32,870 nucleotides of DNA from Methylobacter sp. (GTDB taxonomy: Bacteria > Pseudomonadota > Gammaproteobacteria > Methylococcales > Methylomonadaceae), in NCBI GenBank assembly GCA_026399025.1, contig JAPLRU010000040.1, forward strand, positions 1 through 32,870. Direction: 5' to 3'. Of this stretch, positions 9,796 through 18,704 are shown piece by piece. The notes under the pieces are model-generated. The model saw only the letters and a list, made by a program, of their open reading frames with translations. It was not told where the DNA came from and searched no databases. The translations under genes and the position numbers were made by a program. Within the stretch, counting starts at the first letter, position 1. Every line of letters begins with the position of its first letter.

Positions 9796-11586
9796 TTATT
9801 CATCTGACTTCGGTTTTGCCCGTCTGGATGTTGAGCCTACTCTTTTTTTGCTTTTATCGGTTTTTTTAGCGCCATCGTCGGCTTGCGCCGCTTTTTTAGC
9901 ACCTTCGCCCATTTTGGATATGTTGAGTTGCTGACCGGCCACCCTGACTTTTTTCAATTCCTCAAACAACTCTTTCGGTATGCCCGCAGGTAACTCAACG
10001 GTGCTGTAATCGTCCTGGATTCTGATGCGGGCGATATGGTCGCCGTCAATTCCGGTTTCATTGGCTATGGCACCGACGATATTGCCCGGTTTTACGCCGT
10101 GAGTATGACCGACTTCAATGCGGTAGATTTCCATTTCAATATCGGCTCCGCCGCCGAATGCGCGTTTCGGCTTACGCTCTCTTTGCGCTTTGTCGGATCT
10201 TGACGGCCTATCGTCTCTGGCCGGTCTATCGTCCCGACTGTCTTTGGCTCTTTTAGGCAGATTTTGCATTAACAGCGGTGTATCGCCCTGGACCAGTTTT
10301 GCCAAGGCAGCGGCTATTTCCAACGCACTGACATTGTGCTCTTGTTGATACTGTTCAACCAGTTGATTGAAAAAGCTTAGTTCTTCGGCCGCCAAGGTAT
10401 CGGTAATGTTTTGTTTAAAACGGGAGATACGTTTATTGTTAATAACTTCGGTTGAAGGCAAACCCATTTCTTCAACTTTTTGTTTGGTCGCTTTTTCAAT
10501 ATTACCCAAGAGATTTCTTTCTCTTGGTGCGATAAATAAAATCGCATCTCCGGTGCGTCCCGCGCGACCGGTTCTGCCGATACGATGCACGTAGGATTCG
10601 GTATCGTAAGGAATGTCGTAGTTAACGACATGAGTAATGCGATCCACATCCAGCCCACGTGCAGCCACGTCAGTTGCAATCAAAATATCCAGTTTGCCGT
10701 TTTTCAGGTTGTTAATGGCTCGCTCGCGTAAGGCTTGAGACATATCGCCATTAATCGCGGCAGCTGAATAACCGCGTGCTTCCAGCTTTTCGGCAAGCTC
10801 AACGGTTGCGGTTTTGGTTCTGACGAAGATAATCATACCGTCGAAAGTTTCGACTTCCAGAATGCGAGTCAACGCATCCAGCTTATGCACCCCGCTCACC
10901 AGCCAGTAGCGTTGACGGATGTTTTCAGCCGATGTCGTGGTGACTTTGATCGTGACATGCTCGGGCTCATTAAGATATTGCTGAGCGATTTTGCGAATAG
11001 CCGTAGGCATGGTTGCCGAAAACAGGGCGATTTGTCTTTGTTCCGGGATTTGTTCAAGAATCCATTCCACATCGTCAATAAAACCCATGCGCAGCATTTC
11101 ATCGGCTTCATCAAGCACAAGATGGCTAAGCCCATCCAGGTTCAGCGTACCTTTACGCATATGATCCATAACCCGGCCCGGCGTACCGACCACGACATGG
11201 GCGCCGCGTTTTAACTGACGTAGTTGGGTGGTGTAGTCTTGCCCGCCGTAAATAGGCAGCACATGAAAGCCTTTTAAATGCGCGGCATAACGTTGAAACG
11301 CTTCCGCTACCTGAATAGCCAATTCGCGGGTTGGCGCTAGAACCAAAACTTGCGGGTCTTTTTGCTTAAGATCGATGCGCGACAAAATGGGTAGTGCGAA
11401 CGCGGCGGTTTTACCGGTTCCTGTTTGTGCTTGCCCCAGCACGTCTTTGCCTTTCAGTAGGAGCGGAATGGTTTGCGCTTGGATAGGTGAAGGTGTTTCA
11501 TAACCGACATCATTCAGCGCTCTTAGCACCGGTTCAATCAGCGCTAAATCACGGAAAGAGGGTAATGTAGAAACATCATTGGACAT
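9796..11586 (-). CDS. deaD: ATP-dependent DEAD-box RNA helicase DeaD/CsdA
   Basis: 596 aa with all helicase motifs: Q motif (TPSPIQAQ), I (AQTGTGKT), Ia (PTRELA), Ib (TPGR), II (DEAD), III (SAT), V (TDVAARGLD) and VI (HRIGRTGRAGRTG). After the two RecA-like domains there is an Arg/Asp-rich linker (RDDRPARDDRPSR), then a DbpA-type RNA-binding domain around residues 490-560, and a Lys-rich tail. DeaD unwinds RNA in ribosome assembly and mRNA decay, chiefly in the cold. The upstream gap is long (to 12076), which would allow a long cold-regulated leader of the kind known for E. coli deaD; I see no specific element proving this. Confidence 0.95.
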   Translation of the reverse strand: MSNDVSTLPSFRDLALIEPVLRALNDVGYETPSPIQAQTIPLLLKGKDVLGQAQTGTGKTAAFALPILSRIDLKQKDPQVLVLAPTRELAIQVAEAFQRYAAHLKGFHVLPIYGGQDYTTQLRQLKRGAHVVVGTPGRVMDHMRKGTLNLDGLSHLVLDEADEMLRMGFIDDVEWILEQIPEQRQIALFSATMPTAIRKIAQQYLNEPEHVTIKVTTTSAENIRQRYWLVSGVHKLDALTRILEVETFDGMIIFVRTKTATVELAEKLEARGYSAAAINGDMSQALRERAINNLKNGKLDILIATDVAARGLDVDRITHVVNYDIPYDTESYVHRIGRTGRAGRTGDAILFIAPRERNLLGNIEKATKQKVEEMGLPSTEVINNKRISRFKQNITDTLAAEELSFFNQLVEQYQQEHNVSALEIAAALAKLVQGDTPLLMQNLPKRAKDSRDDRPARDDRPSRSDKAQRERKPKRAFGGGADIEMEIYRIEVGHTHGVKPGNIVGAIANETGIDGDHIARIRIQDDYSTVELPAGIPKELFEELKKVRVAGQQLNISKMGEGAKKAAQADDGAKKTDKSKKRVGSTSRRAKPKSDE

Positions 11587-12076
11587 GGATTTACCTGTTG
11601 TAGATATAGAATGCGCGTAAGCGCGGGGAAATTGTGTTTGTTTATCAGCGCATTATATCCCACTCTGTTACAAATTGCAGAAAAATTAACGAGAAAATGA
11701 GCTGAATAAAGTTTTCACACCTTACTGGAATCGCTTTGGACAATGAGGATTTTGGGTTAAAGCGGACCTGTGTTCTAACTAATTTACTAAATAGAGAAAT
11801 AGTATGCAGATGGCAGACGAGCACGCATAACAAGCTTAAAACGGCAGTAAACGGATTTTTTCAGCATCATTCAAAAAATCCGCGTTAATCATCGCTATCA
11901 CAGTTATTTGCAAGTTCCCTAAGCAAGTTGTCGCCGCAACTCTGTGCTGCTGTTGCAAAACCGCCGTCTGTTGTCGGCTTTGTAACAGGTTAATTAAGCT
12001 TATTGGCCGGTAATACAACGTCTTATGTGTGGCATTATTATTGCTTAACTGTTGTTATTTACGCCAACAAAAAACA
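11587..12076. other. 490-bp divergent intergenic region (deaD / Fe-S oxidoreductase)
   Basis: It separates two divergent transcription units and must hold both promoters and the deaD leader. It is AT-rich in the middle (11640-11800). The frames open here give no recognisable protein, and I see no repeat or strong hairpin. Confidence 0.5.
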
Positions 12077-13432
12077 ATGAAACTTTTCCTTGATTGGTCC
12101 GCTTATCAAAACGCCGGCATGGGCGACGCCTATGCCGATATTCCCAAAAACGGCGGCGACTTTGCCAAGGCGGTAGCGGTATGCATCGGTAGCCGCCAAT
12201 GCGAACAAGCCGGTAAAGGCGTGATGTGTCCGAGTTTTAAAGTAAGCGAAAACCCCGCGTTGTCACCGGGCGGCCGGGTCAGGTTATTAAAAACGGCATT
12301 AAACGCAGCCGATGATAAGGCGCTGTTCGATCCTGAATTGGCCGAGGCAATGAGTCTGTGCGTCAGCTGCAAAGGCTGCAAGCGGGAATGCGAAAACGAA
12401 GTCGATATGGCTCTGATCAAAGCCGAATATCTGGCCCAACGCCGCCAAGCCGGCGGTTTACCGTTGCGGCACACGCTGTGGGCGCATGCGCCTAAATGGT
12501 TAAATTGGCCCTTACTCGGAAAGCTGGTGATTTGGCGCAATCGCCATGCTTGGCTTGCGCGTGTTGCCGAGCGTCTATTAGGGATTAGCGCCGAAGCCCC
12601 GTTGCCTGTTCCTATCGACGCCGGTAGCGGAAAAAAGCCCGCTGTTAAAAGTCCGTTTTTGCCTGAATCAAATACGCCGATTCAGGAAGTGGTGTTGTTC
12701 GTCGATACTTTTAACCGCCATTTCAACCCTGCCGCCGCAGAAGCCGCAAGCAACCTGCTGGAAAAGGCAGGTTATAAAGTACAAAAACTCGAGTCTGGCG
12801 ATAAGCGAAAAGCGCCCCTGTGCTGTGGCCGCACTTATTTCGCCAACGGCATGATAGACCAAGCTAAGGCCGAAGCCACCCGGCTGGTGCAGGCATTACA
12901 GCCGCATCTCGACGCCGGGCGCTGGATCATCGGCTTGGAGCCGTCCTGCATACTCAGTTTGCGTGACGAATACCTGAATTTAGGGCTGGGGCCGGTGGCG
13001 ACAAAACTGGCGGAGCGGGTATTGTTATTGGAAGAATTTATCGCCAGGGAACAGACCGCCAAACGCTGGCCGCTGTCATTCAAATCCGATGGCGAACGCC
13101 TACTGGTCCATGGTCATTGCCATCAAAAAGCGGTCGGCGCGATGAAGGCAATGCGCAAAGTCTTGAAAACCGTGGACGGTCTCGATTTCGAACTGATTGA
13201 ATCGTCCTGTTGCGGCATGGCCGGGCATTTCGGCCTGGAGGCGGAGCATTACGCCGATTCGCAAGCCATGGCCGAACTCGCGCTGTTTCCGGCTTTGCGC
13301 GCCGAACCGCAAGCGACGGTCGTCGCCAACGGTTTTTCTTGTCAGCAACAGATTAATAACGGCGGATTCGGCAAGCCGCGGCACATCGCCGCTTTTCTTT
13401 ACGCCGCCATAACCCAACCGGAGCCATTATGA
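12077..13432 (+). CDS. Fe-S oxidoreductase with two CCG domains (YdiJ/GlcF-like)
   Basis: About 451 aa. It resembles the C-terminal iron-sulfur half of YdiJ-type FAD-linked oxidases: an N-terminal cluster region (CIGSRQCEQ...GVMCPS), a second cluster site CVSCKGCKREC (CxxCxxCxxxC), and two CCG domains (PLCCGRTYFANG and ESSCCGMAGHFG). CCG domains bind Fe-S clusters or act as heterodisulfide reductase-like centres. The FAD-binding oxidase half that normally precedes it is missing and there is no ORF for it upstream, so it must work with a flavoprotein encoded elsewhere or has another role. I chose ATG 12077 (MKLFLDWSAY); an upstream start at 12029 in the same frame adds an unconvincing Leu/Cys-rich extension. 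It overlaps the AAA ATPase gene by 4 nt (ATGA). Confidence 0.82.
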   Translation: MKLFLDWSAYQNAGMGDAYADIPKNGGDFAKAVAVCIGSRQCEQAGKGVMCPSFKVSENPALSPGGRVRLLKTALNAADDKALFDPELAEAMSLCVSCKGCKRECENEVDMALIKAEYLAQRRQAGGLPLRHTLWAHAPKWLNWPLLGKLVIWRNRHAWLARVAERLLGISAEAPLPVPIDAGSGKKPAVKSPFLPESNTPIQEVVLFVDTFNRHFNPAAAEAASNLLEKAGYKVQKLESGDKRKAPLCCGRTYFANGMIDQAKAEATRLVQALQPHLDAGRWIIGLEPSCILSLRDEYLNLGLGPVATKLAERVLLLEEFIAREQTAKRWPLSFKSDGERLLVHGHCHQKAVGAMKAMRKVLKTVDGLDFELIESSCCGMAGHFGLEAEHYADSQAMAELALFPALRAEPQATVVANGFSCQQQINNGGFGKPRHIAAFLYAAITQPEPL

Positions 13433-15138
13433 AACTACACATCGAACGCCGTTATGTCGAAAGCCTGATCGACGCTTTTCCCAATCAGAGCGCATTGAAG
13501 GAACAACTGCGTTTCGGCAATAAGGCCGAAGTGCTTTATCAGCAATTGGCCGCGCAAGAATGGAGTTTTTTGCACGATCTGTATCAATCTTCCGGCGCAA
13601 AAAGCCAAGCCGCGTTGTTGGCAACGCTGCAAACCGCGCTGAATGATGGCGGCGAGCGCTACGAAGCCGAACAACTGGAGAAAGTGCTGCCCAGCATTAC
13701 CCACTACCTGATCGACGATGCTCAACGCGGCTGGCTGTTTCAAGCCGACGCCAAGGGCAGAACCTGCGCCTATTTGATTACCCGTCTCGATTACACGCCG
13801 CCCGGCGAGGAAGAGGCGGGCCGCATCCTGATTGAACTGAAAGCTAACACCAAAGGCAAAATCTCAGTTGAAACGCTGGCTATCCGCGCCAAGGATATCG
13901 CCGGTAAAACCATCGCCGAGATTTTCGCCGCCAAAGGTTATCTTAAAGAAACGCCGGAATTGATCGCTGTTTACGACGAAGCCGCCGACCGCTATTTCGA
14001 CTGGCGCGGCCGTTACGGCGAGCAGTTTTCCGGCTGGGGAACCGCGGTTTATGTCGAAGATCCGACCTCCAGCCATCGCAGCAGCGATTGGACCCGCAAA
14101 AACACGGTCGTATTGTCCTCGGCCGGCGGCGCTTGCCGTTTGGTCAACGACGAAAACATCCTCAGCGAACGCGCATTAACGCTCGAAGCCTCCGGCGACA
14201 TTCTCGGCAAATATCTGCGCAAAGCCGGAAACAGCATGCGTTACGACAGCAAAACCGAAACCGCGATGGAAGCCTCGAAAGCCGATATACCCAAAGGCGC
14301 GTTCGTCGACTTGCCGATTCACGGCTACATTCTGATGTTTCATTTGGAACTGCATCACCACGTCTGGGTGCATGTCGATGATATAGAACCTTATCAATAC
14401 CAACCGGAACTGAAACAAAAGCTGATATTGCCGCCGGAACAAACCGACTTGATCGACATTCTGACCGCCGAAATGGATATGCTGATGGACGACATTGTGG
14501 CCGGTAAATCCGGCGGTACCACGGTGCTGTGCGCGGGACCTGCCGGAGTCGGTAAAACCTTGACCGCCGAAGTTTATTCGGAAATCATCAAGCGTCCGCT
14601 GTACCGAGTGCATTCCGGGCAATTGGGGCTGAATGTTGCGGAAATGGAAAAAGTGCTGAAAGAAACGCTGATCCGCGCCCAACGCTGGGGCGCGGTGATG
14701 CTGATCGACGAGGCCGACGTTTACATCAAGCGCCGTAGCGACAATTTGGCTTCCAATGCCGTGGTCGGCGTATTTTTGCGGGTGTTGGAATATTTCAACG
14801 GCCTGCTGTTTTTAACCACCAACCGCGTCGACGACATCGACGAAGCGATTATTTCCCGCTGCATCGCGATGATCAAGTACCACGCTCCTCATAGCGCCGA
14901 CCGCCGCAAGATCTGGGCAGTCATGACCGAGCAGTTTGCGTTGCCGCTGGATCAGGCGCTAATCGACCAACTGGCCGATCTATTTCCCACCGCGACCGGC
15001 CGTGACATTAAAGGCTTGACCAAGCTGGTCGCCAAGTTTTGCCAGCAAAAGCAGTTGGAACCTAATCTGGAGGTCTTCAAGCGCTGCTCGGTGTTTCGAG
15101 GCTTGGAATTAGCGGAGGTTGCACAACCCCCTCTTTGA
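13429..15138 (+). CDS. AAA+ ATPase, function unknown
   Basis: 569 aa. The C-terminal AAA domain has Walker A AGPAGVGKT near residue 370, Walker B VMLIDEAD near 425, and a sensor-1-like TTNRVDDID. The ISRC segment that follows fits the arginine-finger region. The N-terminal ~340 residues form an unrecognised region that probably binds substrate. Coding is translationally coupled to the Fe-S oxidoreductase (TGA and ATG overlap). A chaperone or metal-cofactor-loading role for that enzyme is suggested only by this coupling. Confidence 0.8.
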   Translation: MKLHIERRYVESLIDAFPNQSALKEQLRFGNKAEVLYQQLAAQEWSFLHDLYQSSGAKSQAALLATLQTALNDGGERYEAEQLEKVLPSITHYLIDDAQRGWLFQADAKGRTCAYLITRLDYTPPGEEEAGRILIELKANTKGKISVETLAIRAKDIAGKTIAEIFAAKGYLKETPELIAVYDEAADRYFDWRGRYGEQFSGWGTAVYVEDPTSSHRSSDWTRKNTVVLSSAGGACRLVNDENILSERALTLEASGDILGKYLRKAGNSMRYDSKTETAMEASKADIPKGAFVDLPIHGYILMFHLELHHHVWVHVDDIEPYQYQPELKQKLILPPEQTDLIDILTAEMDMLMDDIVAGKSGGTTVLCAGPAGVGKTLTAEVYSEIIKRPLYRVHSGQLGLNVAEMEKVLKETLIRAQRWGAVMLIDEADVYIKRRSDNLASNAVVGVFLRVLEYFNGLLFLTTNRVDDIDEAIISRCIAMIKYHAPHSADRRKIWAVMTEQFALPLDQALIDQLADLFPTATGRDIKGLTKLVAKFCQQKQLEPNLEVFKRCSVFRGLELAEVAQPPL

Positions 15139-15150
15139 ATCAGGCCCGGC

Positions 15151-16554
15151 TTAATCGGCCGTCGCCAATTTACTGTGCTGTATCGAGTAAGAAAAATAAA
15201 TAATCAAACCGATAACCAGCCAGACCACAAAGCGCAGCCAGGTGAGGGCGGGCAGGAAGGCCATTAGCGCCGTACAGGATAACATGCCCAGCACCGGAAA
15301 TAAGGGACTGAACGGCGAGCGGAACGGACGTTTCATCTCCGGTTTGGTGGCGCGGAGCACCAATACGCCTAAACATACCAGCACAAATGCGGCCAGAGTG
15401 CCGATGTTGACCAGTTCGGCCAAATCGCCTAGCGGGATAAAGCCTGCGGCTGTCGCCATGATGATGCCGCACAATACGATGACGCGTACCGGGGTTTGGG
15501 TTTTAGGGTTAACTTCGCTAAAGAACGGAGACAGCAGGCCGTCACGGGACATTGCAAAAATAATGCGGGTCAGTCCGTAGTACAGCACCAGCATCACCGT
15601 GGTAAGACCGGCAATAACCCCGGTTGAGATCAGTGCCGAAGCCCAGTTGTAGCCGAGCAAGTTCAATGCGTGAGCGACCGGCGAAGATACGTTGAGGTCG
15701 GTGTAGTTGACAACGCCGGTCAGTAGACCGGCGACCACGATGTAAATAACCGTGCAAAAGCCCAGCGAGGCGACGATGCCGAACGGCAGGTCGCGTTGCG
15801 GATCGCGGGCTTCTTCGGCGGCGGTGGATACCGCATCGAAACCGACGTAAGCGAAGAAGACCAGCGAGGCACCGGCTAAAACACCTGCGGTTTTACCGTC
15901 AGGCAGCGTTTGAAACCAGCCGAATGGCATGAACGGATGCCAGTTGTCCGGGTGGACGTTAAACACCGCAACAGAGATAAAGACGATGATGGTCAGCAAC
16001 TTAACGAACACCATCGCGTTGTTGACTTTCGCGCTGTGTTTTACGCCGATGATCAGCAATCCCATCAGGATCAGGATGATGGCGGTTGCAGGCAGGTTGA
16101 TCAAGCCGCCGAGTTTGGGCGACTTGGTCAGCATCTCCGGCAACGGCATGCCGATGGCGGTCAGGGCGTTGTTAAAATAACCGGACCAGCCGTTAGCGAC
16201 GGTTGCCACCGCAAGACTGTATTCCAGTAATAAATCCCAGCCTATCATAAACGCGAATATTTCGCCGAAAGCCACATAGCTGTAACCGTAAGCACTGCCG
16301 CAACCGCCGACCGCAGCGGATAGTTCGGCATAAGACAACGCGGCGAAAGCGCAGGCCAGACCGGCGATGACAAACGACACTATCACCGCAGGTCCGGATT
16401 GAGTGGCGGCGGCGACGCCGGTTAAGACAAAGATGCCGGTCCCGATAATCGCGCCTATGCCGAGAAAGGCCAAGTCCCACTTGGACAAGCAGCGTTTGAG
16501 GCCGCTTTCCGATTCATCATCCGAAATAATATGTTTGGTGCGAAGAAATTGCAT
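15151..16554 (-). CDS. APC-superfamily amino acid permease
   Basis: 467 aa with about 12-13 membrane segments. The APC signature FLGIGAIIGTGIFVLTG in TM1 supplies the unwound helix that binds substrate. 'GFDAVSTAAEEARDPQRDLP' after TM6 matches cationic amino-acid transporter (CAT/YfnA-like) proteins. Substrate cannot be read from sequence. I place the start at ATG 16554 (MQFLRTKHIISDD), 72 nt inside the longest frame, because that is where homology begins. Its stop is 12 nt from the convergent AAA gene, with no strong terminator between them. Confidence 0.88.
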   Translation of the reverse strand: MQFLRTKHIISDDESESGLKRCLSKWDLAFLGIGAIIGTGIFVLTGVAAATQSGPAVIVSFVIAGLACAFAALSYAELSAAVGGCGSAYGYSYVAFGEIFAFMIGWDLLLEYSLAVATVANGWSGYFNNALTAIGMPLPEMLTKSPKLGGLINLPATAIILILMGLLIIGVKHSAKVNNAMVFVKLLTIIVFISVAVFNVHPDNWHPFMPFGWFQTLPDGKTAGVLAGASLVFFAYVGFDAVSTAAEEARDPQRDLPFGIVASLGFCTVIYIVVAGLLTGVVNYTDLNVSSPVAHALNLLGYNWASALISTGVIAGLTTVMLVLYYGLTRIIFAMSRDGLLSPFFSEVNPKTQTPVRVIVLCGIIMATAAGFIPLGDLAELVNIGTLAAFVLVCLGVLVLRATKPEMKRPFRSPFSPLFPVLGMLSCTALMAFLPALTWLRFVVWLVIGLIIYFSYSIQHSKLATAD

Positions 16555-16790
16555 GGGAAGTCTCTTAATTGTTTGATTAAAAATGGCAGTGAACTGAATT
16601 ATAGGATTAATAACGCTATTTCCCAAAATAAGTCTTAACTTATCGTGACTTGCAGTCTTTATTGTCTTTTCGGCGATGATTTTTGTGCGCTTAGCGGCTC
16701 AATGATGCCGGGCTTTGTTAAAAATAAAGTAAAATAGCCGCTTTTTTACATTCCACTCCCTAGATATTAAGTAGACAGCAAAGGTACATA

Positions 16791-17897
16791 ATGAAGAATT
16801 ATAAAATCGCAGTCCTGGCCGGTGACGGCATCGGCCCTGAAATCACTCGGGAAGCCATCAAAGTTCTCAAACTGATTGAAGAACGTAACGATGTTTCGTT
16901 TGAACTGATGCCGGCATCTTTCGGCGCCTGCGCTTATTTTGAATCCGGCGATGCTTTTCCGCAGGCAACCATCGACATTTGCGATCAAGCCAATGCGATT
17001 CTTAAAGGCCCGATTGGTCTGAGCCACGAACAATCCAAATTGATTCCGATCGATAAACAACCCGAACGCGGCGCGCTGTTGCCGATGCGCCGCCGTTACA
17101 ACACCTACGCTAATTTTCGGCCGGTATTTTTACCCAAAGCCTTGGCTCATTTTTCGCCGTTAAAGCCGGAAATCATCGGCGAAGGCATTGATATTATTAT
17201 GGTTCGGGAATTGGTTGGCGGCCTGTATTTCGGCAATAAGGAAACCGGCATTAACGAGCAAGGCTTACGTTATGTTAAAGAAACCTTGGAATATGACGAG
17301 CATCAAATCCGCCAAATTTTGCATCAAGCGTTCAAGCTGGCTCAAAAACGCAAAAAAGTGCTGCATAACATCCATAAAAGCAATGTACTGAAATCCAGCG
17401 TGTTATGGAATGAAATCTTGGATGAAGTGGCTAAAGACTATCCCGAAGTGGAAATCATCCATCAACTGGTTGATTCGGCCGCGACCAATCTGTGCCTGAA
17501 ACCCACCCAATTCGACGTGATGGTGATGGAAAACATGTTCGGCGACATCCTCAGCGATCAAGGCGGCGGTATTTTGGGGTCCTTGGGGCTCATGCCGTCT
17601 GCCTGTTTGGGCGATGAAAAAGCCTACTACGAGCCGTCGCACGGTTCGGCGCCCGACATTGCCGGAAAAAATATCGCTAATCCTTATTCGATGATCGGTT
17701 CGGTTGCAATGATGCTGGAAAACAGCTTCGATATGGCCGCAGAAGCCAAGAATGTTTGGGATGCGATGCAAGGCGTCTTTGGCGACGGTTATTCAACCGC
17801 CGATCTGTCCAAGCCGGGCACTGGCGTTACAATGATCAGCACCGAAGAGTTTGGCGACAAGGTCGTTGAAAAACTGAGGCAGATGCCAAGAGTTTAG
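16791..17897 (+). CDS. Isocitrate/isopropylmalate dehydrogenase family protein
   Basis: 368 aa, a beta-decarboxylating dehydrogenase. Visible family features are the N-terminal [10 protein letters not shown], the RxxxxxYANFRP substrate-binding region ([13 protein letters not shown]), [11 protein letters not shown], the catalytic Lys region, the metal-binding aspartates in MFGDILSDQ, and the NAD-type loop [15 protein letters not shown]. These point to NAD+ and to the LeuB branch. The segment [15 protein letters not shown] differs from canonical LeuB, and no leuA, leuC or leuD is nearby, so it may be a paralog using another 2-hydroxy-dicarboxylate. AAAGG precedes ATG 16791. Confidence 0.8.
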   Translation: MKNYKIAVLAGDGIGPEITREAIKVLKLIEERNDVSFELMPASFGACAYFESGDAFPQATIDICDQANAILKGPIGLSHEQSKLIPIDKQPERGALLPMRRRYNTYANFRPVFLPKALAHFSPLKPEIIGEGIDIIMVRELVGGLYFGNKETGINEQGLRYVKETLEYDEHQIRQILHQAFKLAQKRKKVLHNIHKSNVLKSSVLWNEILDEVAKDYPEVEIIHQLVDSAATNLCLKPTQFDVMVMENMFGDILSDQGGGILGSLGLMPSACLGDEKAYYEPSHGSAPDIAGKNIANPYSMIGSVAMMLENSFDMAAEAKNVWDAMQGVFGDGYSTADLSKPGTGVTMISTEEFGDKVVEKLRQMPRV

Positions 17898-17909
17898 TCG
17901 GCTTTGACC

Positions 17910-17934
17910 CGATGGCAGCTAAGAACTGCCATCG
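17910..17934 (+). terminator. Hairpin after the dehydrogenase gene
   Basis: CGATGGCAG pairs perfectly with CTGCCATCG around a 7-nt loop, 12 nt after the stop codon. There is no clear U-tract, so this is a likely but not classical terminator. Confidence 0.5.
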
Positions 17935-18077
17935 GCTTAAGGGATGAGGATTTCCTGTTTTTTGGAGAAAGTTACAAAACCAGTGACTTCATGATAGATG
18001 GTTTGGAAGCTTGGTGGGGGTAGCGAAAAATAGAATCATGACTAGAGCAATAGGCAAGCCGACAATACAGTTATTAA

Positions 18078-18105
18078 ATTTAACATAATATTCATTATGC
18101 GAAGT
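18078..18105 (-). other. dif: dif site (XerC/XerD recombination site, chromosome terminus)
   Basis: Read on the minus strand: XerC arm ACTTCGCATAA, 6-bp centre TGAATA, XerD arm TTATGTTAAAT. From memory of the gammaproteobacterial consensus (RNTKCGCATAA, TGTATA, TTATGTTAAAT), 27 of 28 positions agree; against E. coli dif, 24 of 28. dif is where XerCD resolve chromosome dimers with FtsK, so this window should lie at the replication terminus. The XerC arm is repeated at 23813-23823, bounding the integrated element. Confidence 0.9.
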
Positions 18106-18148
18106 CTTGGATGAGTTATTTTTCGCTGTTTTTTGTTTGTTTGAATAC

Positions 18149-18171
18149 ACAAACATTTTGCCGATGTTTGT
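18149..18171. promoter_or_regulatory. ACAAAC inverted repeats beside dif
   Basis: ACAAACAT and ATGTTTGT form an 8-bp inverted repeat with a 7-nt loop. A further ACAAAC...GTTTGT pair follows near 18180-18200. A related stretch (GAATACACAAACATTTTGCCG) recurs near 24031-24051 in the right-hand remnant, so it is a conserved part of the element's left end. An operator or promoter role is inference. Confidence 0.4.
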
Positions 18172-18244
18172 CTGTAAAAACACAAACAAAACAGTTTGTA
18201 CGTCACTCAACATTGTTGGCCTAGAGCGTGAGCGGTCTTTTGTG

Positions 18245-18532
18245 TTACTGGTCGGCCTGCATTTTTGCCGCGTTTAAATCAGCCAATCCCATGTAATGCA
18301 GATCGTCAATCATCCGAACCTCAACTTTGTTATGCGGCCAGATCACCGACGGCGGCAGCTCGATCGATTTGGCGATAGCAACGCGGATGCGGCGAATACC
18401 GCCCCCGGTCACCGCGTCATAAATGCATTTTCTGGTGACTTTGTTCTCGCTGGCAAAATGCGTAATTGAATGCCCGGTTTTGTCGCGCAGTTGCTTGGTG
18501 ATGGTTTTTTGAAGGTGATTAACGACATTCAT
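18245..18532 (-). CDS. Ner/Nlp-like HTH DNA-binding regulator
   Basis: 95 aa. The central part reads as a lambda-repressor-like helix-turn-helix, and IAKSIELPPSVIWPHN closely resembles the C-terminal part of the Mu Ner / Nlp family. Ner-type proteins repress early phage promoters. It is the last gene of the element's minus-strand set, and the 81-bp region in front of it is shared with a divergent 27-aa ORF. The long C-terminal extension after the WPHN motif is not recognised. Confidence 0.65.
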   Translation of the reverse strand: MNVVNHLQKTITKQLRDKTGHSITHFASENKVTRKCIYDAVTGGGIRRIRVAIAKSIELPPSVIWPHNKVEVRMIDDLHYMGLADLNAAKMQADQ

Positions 18533-18613
18533 GATGACAAAACCTGTACACTGAATTACCCTACAATCTAGACTTAAATAATTCGGTTTTCAATAAAAAA
18601 AACGAGGTGCCCA

Positions 18614-18697
18614 ATGACTACTCTAAAAAAACTGTTTTCGTTAGCGCTGCTCATCATTTACGCCATCCTGGAAGCAAATCGCTTCGGTAATCAGTGA
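18614..18697 (+). CDS. 27-aa hydrophobic peptide ORF
   Basis: It reads MTTLKKLFSLALLIIYAILE and seven more residues: two basic residues, one membrane-spanning stretch, and a short polar tail. GAGGTG lies five bases before the ATG. It runs opposite to the other element genes, divergent from the Ner-like gene and ending 7 nt from the stop of the 208-aa gene. It could be a small membrane peptide, a toxin-like peptide, or a chance ORF. It is shorter than the known coat proteins of inoviruses. Confidence 0.4.
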   Translation: MTTLKKLFSLALLIIYAILEANRFGNQ

Positions 18698-18704
18698 TGC
18701 GTTG

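Noticed and set aside
11645-12018. Two 60-aa minus-strand ORFs in the deaD upstream gap
   Set aside because: No ribosome-binding site, AT-rich random-looking product, no family resemblance.
12029-12076. N-terminal extension MALLLLNCC of the Fe-S protein
   Set aside because: It has no ribosome-binding site and no match to the family start; the internal ATG at 12077 fits better.
15139-15150. Terminator between the AAA and permease genes
   Set aside because: Only 12 nt separate the stops, and no convincing stem exists there.
17989-18213. 74-aa minus-strand ORF spanning dif
   Set aside because: It starts in the element (MFVYSNKQ) and runs through dif into host sequence, so as read it is a product of the junction. 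It is discussed with the zinc-finger ORF.
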